DNA from: Wenyingzhuangia sp. 2_MG-2023
Lineage (GTDB): Bacteria > Bacteroidota > Bacteroidia > Flavobacteriales > Flavobacteriaceae
Reading direction: 5' to 3'
NCBI RefSeq assembly: GCF_030548295.1
Contig: NZ_JAUOSB010000002.1
Span: 188,001 to 252,000, forward strand
Length of the DNA stretch: 64,000 nucleotides
Shown one piece after another: positions 8,888 through 16,147 of the stretch. The notes under the pieces are model-generated. The model worked only from the letters and a program-made list of their open reading frames with translations, had not been told where the DNA came from and did not search any database. Position 1 is the stretch's first letter. Every line of letters starts with the position of its first letter. The translations under genes were made by a program, and so were the position numbers.

Positions 8888-9334
8888 TTAATCAATTGAT
8901 TCTGTTACTATCATTCTGCTTTCTTTTGCCTTGGCTACCAAAATTGGTCTACAAGCAAGATATAATTCTTCGCTGTCAAAAGTTGCTGCTACTTCTGCAT
9001 AGCTGTGATTCGGTGTTTCAAAATATACTAACACTTTTGGTTCTTGTTTTTTTTGATACAAGGAAACAGGAGTTACTTTTACTTTGATCAAAGGCTCTGT
9101 TCCGTTGTCAAGAGTTATTATAGTTGTAATGTATTCTGATTCATTATCAGAACTACCGTGTGCCATTATGAGATCTTCCGTGTCTGCGACAATAAAAACT
9201 TTAGTAGCTGTGTAGTGCTCTTTTATAGCTTCTTGTATTAATTCTGAAAACTCTGTAATAGAGTTGTTTTTGGAGTTTACGACTCCTATTATCTCGTTGT
9301 CTTCGTTTGTAAGTGTGAAGTGTTTGTGTTCCAT
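8888..9334 (-). CDS. Hypothetical protein (148 aa)
   Basis: 148 aa, soluble alpha/beta protein beginning MEHKHFTLTNEDNEIIGVVNS. It is preceded by a perfect copy of the TTAATCACTACAA leader ending 1 bp before the ATG, which fixes the start. The family is not recognised; the N-terminus resembles a short ubiquitin-like or 'DUF' beta hairpin, but this is weak. Confidence 0.65.
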   Translation of the reverse strand: MEHKHFTLTNEDNEIIGVVNSKNNSITEFSELIQEAIKEHYTATKVFIVADTEDLIMAHGSSDNESEYITTIITLDNGTEPLIKVKVTPVSLYQKKQEPKVLVYFETPNHSYAEVAATFDSEELYLACRPILVAKAKESRMIVTESID

Positions 9335-9344
9335 TTTGTAGTGA

Positions 9345-9746
9345 TTAATTGGTTAACTGTTTTAATTCTCTCTTAATTTTTTTGACTTCTGCAAAAGTGA
9401 TCCATTCAAGATTATCAGAATTGTTGTTTTTTCTGTCTCCGTCCTTATGCTTGATGTATTTTCTTTTTGGGTCTGTTGGCTCTTCTAAAAAAGCAATAGC
9501 TACTTCTTTATGAATATAGGCTCTTCTTTTGTTTAGTTTTTTGCCATCTGTAAATCTTATATCAGAATACAGTAAATCAGCTTCCTTATTTAAAGATCTG
9601 CTTAGTTCAAAACTGTTTTTTGTAGTGTTGCAATTACTTCTTTTTAGAGTTCTTTTTTTGGATCTAATAATTCCAGTATTAGAAACCTCGTAATACTTTC
9701 CGTATATGTCTTCGAGGTCTTTCCAAATGATGCTGTTATCTTCCAT
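9345..9746 (-). CDS. NUMOD4 / HNH homing-type endonuclease
   Basis: 133 aa. The start, EDNSIIWKDLEDIYGKYYEVSNTGIIRSKKR, is a NUMOD4 DNA-binding motif (W-x-x-I-x-G-Y-x-V-S-x-x-G-x-I-R-S). The end, YIKHKDGDRKNNNSDNLEWIT, is the HNH_3 motif (H-x-D-x-x-x-x-N-N-x-x-x-N-L-x-W). Such proteins are free-standing homing endonucleases common in phages and mobile elements. The leader before it is a one-base variant, TTAATCACAACAA, and the same variant also occurs inside the end of the upstream gene 9757-9963, suggesting a small duplication. Confidence 0.85.
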   Translation of the reverse strand: MEDNSIIWKDLEDIYGKYYEVSNTGIIRSKKRTLKRSNCNTTKNSFELSRSLNKEADLLYSDIRFTDGKKLNKRRAYIHKEVAIAFLEEPTDPKRKYIKHKDGDRKNNNSDNLEWITFAEVKKIKRELKQLTN

Positions 9747-9756
9747 TTTGTTGTGA

Positions 9757-9963
9757 TTAAAATTTTAATAATTCTACTTTGTTGTGATTAAAGAAATTTA
9801 AAATACACTGATACTCTGTTTCTTCTTCGCAATTAAATTTTGATTTCGTAAACTCGTTATATAAACCAATATAATTACTAAACATCTCATCGTAAGGTAG
9901 TTCGTTATAGTAAGAATTCGTTTCTCTTAGTAACTGGCTGAATAAAAATTGGCTATAATTCAT
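9757..9963 (-). CDS. Hypothetical protein (68 aa)
   Basis: Small soluble protein MNYSQFLFSQLLRETNSYY... with no recognised domain. The leader TTTAAAATCACTACAA ends just before its ATG, behind a 6-bp GC hairpin (9995-10010). Its 3' end (coding NHNKVELLKF) contains a second copy of the AATCACAACAAA leader variant of the next gene. Confidence 0.6.
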   Translation of the reverse strand: MNYSQFLFSQLLRETNSYYNELPYDEMFSNYIGLYNEFTKSKFNCEEETEYQCILNFFNHNKVELLKF

Positions 9964-9994
9964 TTTTTGTAGTGATTTTAATGTTTATACTACC

Positions 9995-10010
9995 TGCGGG
10001 CGAACCCGCA
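9995..10010 (-). terminator. GC-rich hairpin upstream of a leader motif
   Basis: TGCGGG-CGAA-CCCGCA, a compact 6-bp stem with a 4-base loop, lies about 30 bp upstream of the ATG at 9963. Similar hairpins lie in front of the motif at 10534-10565, 13370-13412 and 13726-13750. They may be terminators, attenuators or mRNA-processing/stability elements. Confidence 0.5.
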
Positions 10011-10042
10011 ACGCTTTAGGCTTAAAGTCTTTTTATAGTCGT

Positions 10043-10501
10043 CTAAACGACTTCTTCTTCCATGTCTTCTATTGCTGTTAAATTTTTGTTTTCTCCCGAT
10101 AAACGAATATTTAAATTTACTTGGTCTGTTATGCTGTCGTTTACTAAGGATTCTTTTAAGATCTCTTGTGCTTGATTTGTTGAGCACTCAAATATTTTCT
10201 TAACATCGTGTATGGTCCAAAGGTTGTCTACAAAATAACCGTTGTCTTTTAGTAGGTCTTTAGCTTGTTGAATTTTATCAACTAGATCTAATAAAATACA
10301 ATCTTCATTTGGGGTAAATTCTTTATTGTCGTTTTTAACTTCTTCAATAATTAAGTGTGAAGGAATATATCCGCACTCGTTAAAAATTTGTTGAATATTT
10401 GTTTTTCCTAGTGATAAATTGATACAAAGGTTTTTTAAAGTATCTTTTTCAAGGTCTTCAAAATACCAGTCTATAAATTCGTTTTTGTTTACTGTTTTCA
10501 T
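10043..10501 (-). CDS. Hypothetical protein (152 aa)
   Basis: The ATG at 10501 (MKTVNKNEFIDWYFEDLEKD) is chosen over an in-frame upstream start at 10585 because AATCACTACA directly precedes it. The product is acidic, 152 aa. Residues about 85-125 (WTIHDVKKIFECSTNQAQEILKESL) look like a helix-turn-helix; the rest is not recognised. It could be a DNA-binding regulator of the array. Confidence 0.65.
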   Translation of the reverse strand: MKTVNKNEFIDWYFEDLEKDTLKNLCINLSLGKTNIQQIFNECGYIPSHLIIEEVKNDNKEFTPNEDCILLDLVDKIQQAKDLLKDNGYFVDNLWTIHDVKKIFECSTNQAQEILKESLVNDSITDQVNLNIRLSGENKNLTAIEDMEEEVV

Positions 10502-10533
10502 TGTAGTGATTTTTAAATTAATATTGTTTTTTA

Positions 10534-10565
10534 CCACCAAAACCCGCTTTTTAGGGCGGGTGGTG
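10534..10565 (-). terminator. GC-rich hairpin upstream of a leader motif
   Basis: CCCGC / GCGGG stem extended by CACC / GGTG across an A-rich bulge. It lies between the 24-aa membrane peptide gene and gene 10043-10501, and is nearly the same in sequence context (ACCACCCGCC ... GCGGGTTTTGG) as the hairpin at 13726-13750. Confidence 0.5.
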
Positions 10566-10568
10566 TGT

Positions 10569-10643
10569 TTAAATAAATAAAACAAATAATACTATGGCTG
10601 TAATTACTACAGCCCAACTAAATAGGTTGATTGTTTTTTCCAT
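10569..10643 (-). CDS. 24-aa single-span membrane peptide
   Basis: The frame encodes MEKTINLFSWAVVITAIVLF plus VLFI, one transmembrane helix with a short N-terminal tail. It is preceded by AAACTACATC, a degenerate version of the leader, at the same distance from the ATG as in its neighbours. Size and topology recall small phage membrane peptides or type I toxins; neither role can be shown. Confidence 0.45.
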   Translation of the reverse strand: MEKTINLFSWAVVITAIVLFVLFI

Positions 10644-10688
10644 GATGTAGTTTATTTTTTAATGAATGAAAGGGTTTTGTTAAATTAT

Positions 10689-12797
10689 TTAAGATTTCTC
10701 CAGATAAACCGTAACAGTGTTTACGTTGGTGCTGTTAAATGCGTTTTTAAAGCTTCCTGTTTCGTTTTCTTGTATGTGTCCGTATTCCTCCACCATTTGA
10801 AGGAATTCATTTATTTTTTTATTACTGCTACTTTCGTGCTTGTTTCCCGCCATGATAGCGACTAAACGACCTCCAGTATTAAGTAGGTTGAAAGCATGTT
10901 TAACATGATCAATGTCTTGGTGTTTTTCAAATGGTGGATTCATAAAAATAACATCGTATTTGTGCGTGGATGTTAAAAAGTTTATATTCTCGGTGTCTTC
11001 AAATCCTTTTTTGATAAGTACCTCAGATAGTTGATAGTTAAATTCTATACAACTAAGATCATTGAGTGGGTATTTTTCCCTTATGGCTTCTGCTATATGT
11101 CCAAGTCCTGCACTAGGTTCTAAAATAGTTTCGTTTTCGTAAACTTTAGCCATGGATAACATTCTATCTATTAACGGCTTTGGTGTTGGAAAAAATCCGT
11201 CTATTTTTTTATTTATAAAGCTTCTTTCTATTGCTTTTAATTCTGTAGCTTTTTTCTCCTCTTCCGTTGGCTCTGCTCCTTCTGTTAAACAAATTAACTC
11301 ACGTAATGCCGTTTTTAAAATGGCTTCGTTTGTTAATCCCATTTTTTGGATTCTTTCAAAGGATTTGATACTATCTAGTATTCTATCACGATCCCAAGAA
11401 TCGGGTATTTTTAAGGCTGTGGTTTTTAGAGTGTTTATAATAGATTCATTTTTAAAGGTTACTAGTTCGCTTTTAGTCTTGTTTCTTGCTTCGTAGTCTA
11501 AAATCGTTTTTACAGCCTTCTTCATTCCTGTAGTATCTTTATATTTTAAAAAAATTGTTTTTAAAACGTTTGATCCATATTTTGGATATGGGTACTCTAT
11601 AAAATTAACATCTAAATAAGGTTGTTTAATCTCGTTTTGCTTCTCTGTATATGTTAAATTTAAAGAGGATAATCTATTGCTAAAACCAATGTTTAATAAA
11701 TTTTGCAACTGTTCTAATTGTTTACCGTTTCTAATGGCATGTAAATATTTTATAGATCCGCTTTCTAAGCCGTCAGAAATTAAAATTAACTTTTTACCGA
11801 AATTTATTTCGTCCTGTGCTTTTTCTTCGCTGTTTGCTGCTTGTGTTGCCTGTCTGTGTGTGTTGGTTCTTCTTTCTTTGTTTTTGCTTTCTGTTCCTTT
11901 TTCAATAAGTTTTAAACCTCTTTCTTTCATCTTTTCGGCTGCTGTTTGCTGTCTTTCGCTGTCTTTCGCTTCTGCCTTTTCTGCCGTGTTTTTATCTTCT
12001 TCTTTTAAACCGATAAAGGCTTTCGCTTCTTCTTCTGTGTTGAAGTTAAACCCCGCTTTTATCGGTGGGTCTGCTCTAAGGTTTGTAAATCTTGAATAGT
12101 AACCGCCCATTTGTTTGGCTTTAGTTCTAAGGGTATTAAACTCTTCTTTACCTACTCTATTAAGCATTAATACAGTAAAAATGTCGGCTCCTGTTTTGCT
12201 GTGTTTTGTGGGGTGCAGGTCAAAGTCTACATTATCAATATTTATTTTATTTACTGTGGCTTCTTGCTTTTTTTGTTCTTCCTGTCTCTTTAGTAAAACA
12301 TCAGATTTTAGCCTTTCAAATTCTGCGACCTGTTCAATATTTAATTTATCTAAACCTTCGACCCTTATAAAAGTTCTGAACTCCTCTAGTGTTTTAGGGT
12401 TTTCTATAGCTTTTTTAGTGGCTTCTTTTTTTGCTTTTCTTTCCTTGTAGAAATTTTGCAAAACTTCTGGAGTCGTATTTATAATTAACTTTTCTTTTGT
12501 GGTTTCGTGTGTCTCTTCTCCTATAAAATAAGAAACTGACCTATTTAATAATAAATAATCGCTTAAGCTTTCATAGATTTTATTTATCAAATCTGCTTTT
12601 TTATCTCTGTTATCTGACCAGATACCAAGTTGATAGCAAACAGATTTTAAAATTTTAACGGTCTTTGTTTTTAATTCTGCCTTTATAAGATCTTCACCCT
12701 CTTTAAGTTCTTTATAAATACTTTGGTACTCGTTTACTGTTACTTCTTCGGTGTATACTCTGCGAGCTTTTTTTAAATAAGTGTTTAATATTTCCAT
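10689..12797 (-). CDS. Large polyvalent protein with N6-adenine DNA methyltransferase domain
   Basis: 702 aa. The C-terminal part (about 535-702) is a class I methyltransferase: the SAM-binding motif EPSAGLGHI begins at E560 and the catalytic motif NPPF at N620. The middle has a GGYYSRF-type segment (about 228-260, KQMGGYYSRF...GFNF), often seen in large multi-domain proteins of conjugative elements and phages. The N-terminal 200 residues and the stretch 270-320 are charged and coiled-coil-like. No restriction endonuclease domain is visible, so it may protect the element's DNA or methylate regulatory sites. The TTAATCACTACAA leader lies 4 bp before the ATG. Confidence 0.85.
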   Translation of the reverse strand: MEILNTYLKKARRVYTEEVTVNEYQSIYKELKEGEDLIKAELKTKTVKILKSVCYQLGIWSDNRDKKADLINKIYESLSDYLLLNRSVSYFIGEETHETTKEKLIINTTPEVLQNFYKERKAKKEATKKAIENPKTLEEFRTFIRVEGLDKLNIEQVAEFERLKSDVLLKRQEEQKKQEATVNKINIDNVDFDLHPTKHSKTGADIFTVLMLNRVGKEEFNTLRTKAKQMGGYYSRFTNLRADPPIKAGFNFNTEEEAKAFIGLKEEDKNTAEKAEAKDSERQQTAAEKMKERGLKLIEKGTESKNKERRTNTHRQATQAANSEEKAQDEINFGKKLILISDGLESGSIKYLHAIRNGKQLEQLQNLLNIGFSNRLSSLNLTYTEKQNEIKQPYLDVNFIEYPYPKYGSNVLKTIFLKYKDTTGMKKAVKTILDYEARNKTKSELVTFKNESIINTLKTTALKIPDSWDRDRILDSIKSFERIQKMGLTNEAILKTALRELICLTEGAEPTEEEKKATELKAIERSFINKKIDGFFPTPKPLIDRMLSMAKVYENETILEPSAGLGHIAEAIREKYPLNDLSCIEFNYQLSEVLIKKGFEDTENINFLTSTHKYDVIFMNPPFEKHQDIDHVKHAFNLLNTGGRLVAIMAGNKHESSSNKKINEFLQMVEEYGHIQENETGSFKNAFNSTNVNTVTVYLEKS

Positions 12798-12817
12798 ATT
12801 TTTGTAGTGATTAATAT

Positions 12818-13009
12818 TTATACTGGTTTTAAAATTGATTTACAAGTTTTGCAAGTATAAGGGCTGTTTATTTTAGCCCTTAATAAAACCTTAGCTTTGT
12901 TTATTTCTTCGGGTGTGTTTTCCTTTACTCCCTGTTTTAGCCGTCTTGTATAACTGCTGTTGCATACTGAACAACAAACCTTTTTTTTTGCTTTTAATAT
13001 TCCTATCAT
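12818..13009 (-). CDS. Small zinc-ribbon protein
   Basis: 63 aa with two CxxC pairs: VCCSVCNSSY near the N-terminus and YTCKTCKSIL near the C-terminus, as in zinc ribbons. It is basic overall and could bind nucleic acid or assist the methylase next to it. It ends 20 bp before the methyltransferase start, and its stop codon lies within the conserved TATAAA part of that gene's leader. Confidence 0.6.
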   Translation of the reverse strand: MIGILKAKKKVCCSVCNSSYTRRLKQGVKENTPEEINKAKVLLRAKINSPYTCKTCKSILKPV

Positions 13010-13013
13010 CGTA

Positions 13014-13271
13014 TTAAAGCTTATCAGAATTAGTAAATATAAATTTGCTCGGCTTGTATGTTTGTCCGTGTAAATCTGTTTTGTTTTTTAGTCTTGGGTT
13101 GTGTACTTCAACTAAAACCCCTTTTCTTCCTGTGGTTTTTAAGGCTTCTAAAACTTTTTTAGGACTTGTACCGCTTGCTTCCATTCCTCCGCTTATAGTA
13201 CTGTTTAGTTTGTATATTTCTCCGTTGTATTTTATTTGATCAGGCAAATAAGATTTTTTAAATGTTTTCAT
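13014..13271 (-). CDS. Hypothetical protein (85 aa)
   Basis: Basic 85-aa protein (MKTFKKSYLPDQIKYNGEIY...), possibly with a small alpha/beta fold; the segment 30-60 is GGMEASGTSPKKVLEALKTT. The family is not recognised. AAATCACTACAA stands immediately before the ATG. It is separated by 5 bp from the zinc-ribbon gene. Confidence 0.6.
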   Translation of the reverse strand: MKTFKKSYLPDQIKYNGEIYKLNSTISGGMEASGTSPKKVLEALKTTGRKGVLVEVHNPRLKNKTDLHGQTYKPSKFIFTNSDKL

Positions 13272-13350
13272 TTGTAGTGATTTAAGTAATTAATAAATAT
13301 TTTGTATTAGGTTTTTAAAGCCTTATATTTGCATTTCTTAATATGCGTTT

Positions 13351-13412
13351 TTGTAGTGATTAACGTTTATTTGCCCGCTTTTGCTTTGTCGCTTTTGCGG
13401 GCTTTTTTTTGT
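13351..13412 (-). promoter_or_regulatory. Orphan leader motif preceded by a GC hairpin
   Basis: A perfect TTAATCACTACAA (minus strand, 13351-13363) follows a GCCCGC / GCGGGC hairpin (13373-13403), but the next ATG gives only a three-codon frame. The motif thus occurs here without a long gene, about 80 bp upstream of the start of 13014-13271, which has its own copy. This suggests that the element acts at the DNA or RNA level and is not simply a ribosome-binding site. Confidence 0.5.
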
Positions 13413-13422
13413 GATCTGTTTT

Positions 13423-13689
13423 TTAAATAAAGTATTTAATATTTTTAACTTCTTTTTTTACCTCCTTTTCAAAGCGTGTACCTGTGGCCTTGTATTGATC
13501 GGCTTCATTTTCTAGGATCGCAATTAAAATAATTTTAGGCAAGATCATTTTATTGTTTTTCTCGCTCCAGTTATCAGTATCTAAAGATCCGCTTTCTATC
13601 GCTTTTTTTATTTTAGACTGCATTTGCTTTGTTGCTTCTTTTAGCATTTCTTTTGTCAATGCTTCAATTTTTTGTTTGTTGCTTTTCAT
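13423..13689 (-). CDS. Hypothetical basic protein (88 aa)
   Basis: 88 aa, lysine-rich and mainly helical (MKSNKQKIEALTKEMLKEAT...), possibly a coiled coil. The leader AAATCACTACAA precedes the ATG by 2 bp, behind the GC hairpin at 13726-13750. No family recognised. Confidence 0.6.
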   Translation of the reverse strand: MKSNKQKIEALTKEMLKEATKQMQSKIKKAIESGSLDTDNWSEKNNKMILPKIILIAILENEADQYKATGTRFEKEVKKEVKNIKYFI

Positions 13690-13725
13690 ATTGTAGTGAT
13701 TTAGATTAATGCTTTTTTATACTGC

Positions 13726-13750
13726 CAAAACCCGCACGGTGGCGGGTGGT
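13726..13750 (-). terminator. GC-rich hairpin upstream of a leader motif
   Basis: CCCGC-ACGGTG-GCGGG stem-loop flanked by CCAAAA and TGGTGG. It lies between gene 13756-13998 and the leader of 13423-13689. Sequence context is shared with 10534-10565. Confidence 0.5.
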
Positions 13751-13755
13751 GGTCT

Positions 13756-13998
13756 TTAATAATTCCAGTAAATAATACTGTCAGATTTTAAAAAAATAGT
13801 CTTAAAATCTGAGTTGTTGAGCCATTTAATAAACTTGTCTTTGTTTGCTTGGCTGTGTTTGTGGTCTTCTTTTATTCTTCTCTTAAACTCTTTTTTTGTT
13901 ATCGCTTTAGCTGTTAACAAGTGTTTGAAGTTTTTTACATATTCAATAAAAAAAATGTGATTACCTTTTACAAACGCTCTATTTGATAAATTCATCAT
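13756..13998 (-). CDS. Hypothetical basic protein (80 aa)
   Basis: 80 aa, MMNLSNRAFVKGNHIFFIEY..., basic in the centre (KEFKRRIKEDHKHSQANKDK). The family is not recognised. It lies 12 bp downstream of the J-domain gene on the same strand, so probably in the same transcript; no leader motif is seen. Confidence 0.55.
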   Translation of the reverse strand: MMNLSNRAFVKGNHIFFIEYVKNFKHLLTAKAITKKEFKRRIKEDHKHSQANKDKFIKWLNNSDFKTIFLKSDSIIYWNY

Positions 13999-14010
13999 GT
14001 TGAAAAAAGA

Positions 14011-14511
14011 TTAAGCAGTTAAACGAATTTTTGATTTTGTTTTGTAGGATTGTGAACCAAAAACGCTTTTTAATTCGTCTAAGTTCTTACGGCTTCGTCC
14101 TTTGCTCTTGTAGTCTTGCGGGGAGAAGTACCAACTTTTTTTGGCTCTTGCCCACCTTGGCGGGTTATAGTCTTCAATCTTGATACTTTTAATGATGTCT
14201 TTTTGTTGATACATTGCAAACGGCTCAATATCTTCAAGCCAAATGAAAGAACCAACAAACGAAATTTTAATATTCTCTAAGCCGTCAAACTTTTTGATTA
14301 AGTTATAAAACTTATCAGAATCAAAATTTTGCTCTGCTTCGTTTGTGCTATTGTTTTTTAAAGTCTTAGAAACAATTTTAAACTCTTTAAACATTGCAAT
14401 AAATTGTTGTTGTGTGTTTCCTCCGCTTGTATCGGGGTGTAACTCAAAGCAAAGTATTTTAAATTTGTTCTTTGCTTCGTCCAGTGTGTTGCATTCTTTG
14501 AAATACTTCAT
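14011..14511 (-). CDS. DnaJ-type J-domain protein
   Basis: 166 aa. The N-terminus is a J domain: TLDEAKNKFKILCFELHPDTSGGN, with the invariant HPD at residues 28-30 (cf. DnaJ), then helix III QQFIAMFKEFKIV. There is no G/F region or zinc-finger. The C-terminal half (80-166) is unrelated to DnaJ and ends in a basic tail. Such phage or element J proteins recruit the host Hsp70 DnaK for replication or assembly; the target is unknown. The TTAATCACTACAA leader precedes the ATG by about 10 bp. Confidence 0.8.
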   Translation of the reverse strand: MKYFKECNTLDEAKNKFKILCFELHPDTSGGNTQQQFIAMFKEFKIVSKTLKNNSTNEAEQNFDSDKFYNLIKKFDGLENIKISFVGSFIWLEDIEPFAMYQQKDIIKSIKIEDYNPPRWARAKKSWYFSPQDYKSKGRSRKNLDELKSVFGSQSYKTKSKIRLTA

Positions 14512-14789
14512 AATTAAATTTTTGTAGTGATTAATATTTATTTGCTACTCTCTAAGGTTGCGAGCCTTATAATTTTATCTACTAGTCAACGACTGGCAAT
14601 AAAAAAAAGAGTGATTTAACGCGTATTGTTTACTTGCCCACTGTGGCAACAATATTTCAATGAACTGCGAGGTTTTAAAAGCCTTAGCCCTCAACGGCTT
14701 AACGCACTACTAACAAGTAGTAAAAATTAGTTTCCTTACAAAATATGAGTTTTACGTTACCCTGTGATAACTAGTAAGGAACTGAGCGA

Positions 14790-14972
14790 TTAAACTCTTT
14801 TAAATGGATGGTTGAATGCTTGCGAATACTTCGCGGGGTTGGGAGTAGTTTTAAATACTTGTACCCCGTTTGAAATACTGCTTTTGATTTGTACCCCTGT
14901 TGATAACGTTGTAGTCTGTACGCTTGTAGCAAAGAAACGTTTAACAGAAAGCTTGTTTTTTTGAATGCTCAT
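14790..14972 (-). CDS. Hypothetical protein (60 aa)
   Basis: 60 aa, MSIQKNKLSVKRFFATSVQT..., Ser/Thr- and Gln-rich, with no recognised domain. Its credibility rests on the CCTAATCACTACAC leader before the ATG. The 280 bp between it and the J-domain gene hold no evident gene, only A/T-rich sequence and a small AAGG/CCTT hairpin. Confidence 0.5.
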   Translation of the reverse strand: MSIQKNKLSVKRFFATSVQTTTLSTGVQIKSSISNGVQVFKTTPNPAKYSQAFNHPFKRV

Positions 14973-14998
14973 AATAGTGTAGTGATTAGGTTTATTAA

Positions 14999-15316
14999 TT
15001 ATTTTATTCTTTTGAAATTAAAAGAAGTAGTTTGCATTTTACCGTTAACTAATGTTTTTACTTGAGTGTATGTGATAGATTTATTATCCTTTACTAGTCT
15101 TTCAATTATTCTCCCATTTGTAACAACTGTATAGTGGTTATCAATTAAAGAATGATAAACGGCAATAAAATACGTCGCGCTTACATTGATAGTCTCATTT
15201 ACTTTCAAGTTAGCTATATCGTTTACTTTGTGTTGTATGTGCTTCGAAATAGGGCTTTGAGCGTTTGCAGTTGTAACGGATAAAGCAATAATAATAGTAG
15301 CGATTAAATGTTTCAT
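14999..15316 (-). CDS. Small secreted protein (105 aa)
   Basis: 105 aa with a clear signal peptide (MKHLIATIIIALSVTTANAQ, cleavage after ANA). The mature part of about 85 residues is soluble and beta-rich. No family recognised. It is the first gene of the leftward array, directly behind the TATATTTG promoter and a perfect TTAATCACTACAA leader, so it should be well expressed from the element; a secreted first gene suggests a surface or periplasmic function for the carrier cell. Confidence 0.65.
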   Translation of the reverse strand: MKHLIATIIIALSVTTANAQSPISKHIQHKVNDIANLKVNETINVSATYFIAVYHSLIDNHYTVVTNGRIIERLVKDNKSITYTQVKTLVNGKMQTTSFNFKRIK

Positions 15317-15333
15317 GATGTTGTAGTGATTAA

Positions 15334-15350
15334 ATTATACCGCAAATATA
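15334..15350 (-). promoter_or_regulatory. Promoter of the leftward gene array
   Basis: The minus strand reads TATATTTGC (15342-15350), the Bacteroidota -7 element, 26 bp upstream of the ATG at 15316. The predicted transcript starts just before the TTAATCACTACAA leader. It is the only clear promoter of this type found upstream of the array. Confidence 0.6.
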
Positions 15351-15800
15351 TACACAAGTATATAATTACGCAAACTTTTTTTAATATTTTTTATCAACAG
15401 ATTAATATTTAATATCAAAAGCCTATTAATTAAGGATCTATAAATCTATATAACTATATAAGCGTATAAACACCCTTTTAAACGTCCTGCAACTATATAA
15501 GTGCTAGAACCACCAAACAAAGCCAAACACCCAGTAAAACAAAGGACTCAAACAAAACTATAGCAAAGAAGTACTCTATACTATACATCATAAGAACAAC
15601 CAACATAACAACACACTAAAACATAGAAAGTGTTAAACACCTTTTTCTTTTTTTTTCTAGGTGACTGTAAAATTTTGTGCGGGGCTATTGCACACACTCA
15701 AACATAAGAGAATAAATAATATAAATTACTGATTGTTAGATTCTTGTAATATAGTTGTTGCGTTTGGGTATCGTACAAAATTGCCCGTACATTTCGCTTT
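15351..15800. other. Gene-free A/T-rich region
   Basis: About 450 bp without a convincing gene on either strand. It contains runs such as ACTATATAAG repeated at short range and an AATATTTAATATCAA half-palindrome related to the ATTGATATTT operator-like sequences (15400-15413). It could hold the element's origin or other cis sites; nothing definite is visible. Confidence 0.3.
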
Positions 15801-15893
15801 AATGTGCAAATACTGTGCAAATATTAGATAGTTTTTCCTTAATAGATTGATTAATAAATAAGTACGTTGTGATGTTGTTGTCCCCGAGGGACT
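15801..15893. other. Probable attR of the integrase element (arm repeats plus core)
   Basis: TGTGCAAATAC and TGTGCAAATAT are tandem 11-bp repeats at about 15802-15823, matching the 17-mer beside the left core. The 17-mer at 15877-15893 (minus: AGTCCCTCGGGGACAAC) matches the left core at 14 of 17 positions. Both ends therefore have core outside and arms inside. No tRNA body follows to the right, so this is more likely a junction with another integrated element than with the intact host tRNA. Confidence 0.5.
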
Positions 15894-16147
15894 GAGTTAA
15901 TGCGGGCTAACCAATAGCCAAACCAAAAGCTAGAATTTTAAACCAAAGACCAACAAAAGACACCCCATACCCCAAAAGATTCGAGTTTCCTATTCCCGGC
16001 AATTGCTCGTAGCACCCCATACAGCCCCAAAAAAACAGTTATAGAGCAAAAAATAAAAACCCCTTTCCCCCTTTGAATTGCTTTAAAGGTGGCAGCGTTA
16101 ATTAAGGCTTGAGGATTACACTTGGGGATTCCGGCCCTATTAAATGT

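Larger units (their letters stand above)
9336..15333 (-). repeat. Dispersed leader motif TTAATCACTACAA (about a dozen copies)
   Basis: Copies on the minus strand (plus-strand coordinates): 9336-9348, 9748-9760 (one mismatch), 9967-9981, 10502-10514, 12802-12814, 13272-13284, 13351-13363 (no gene), 13691-13703, 14522-14534, 14977-14988 and 15321-15333; degenerate near 10646; and one outside the element at 53701-53710. The motif lies 0-12 bp before the start codon. Several copies extend upstream with GTATAAA. It is not Shine-Dalgarno-like. It may be a promoter for a dedicated transcription factor, a translation enhancer, or a regulator-binding site. Confidence 0.75.

Noticed and set aside
9990-10187. 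Arg/Lys-rich 65-codon frame within gene 10043-10501
   Set aside because: Shadow frame; the overlapping gene has the leader motif and better composition.
9336-15333. The repeated leader motif as a CRISPR array
   Set aside because: Copies are irregularly spaced, lie before start codons and separate coding sequences, and no cas genes are present.
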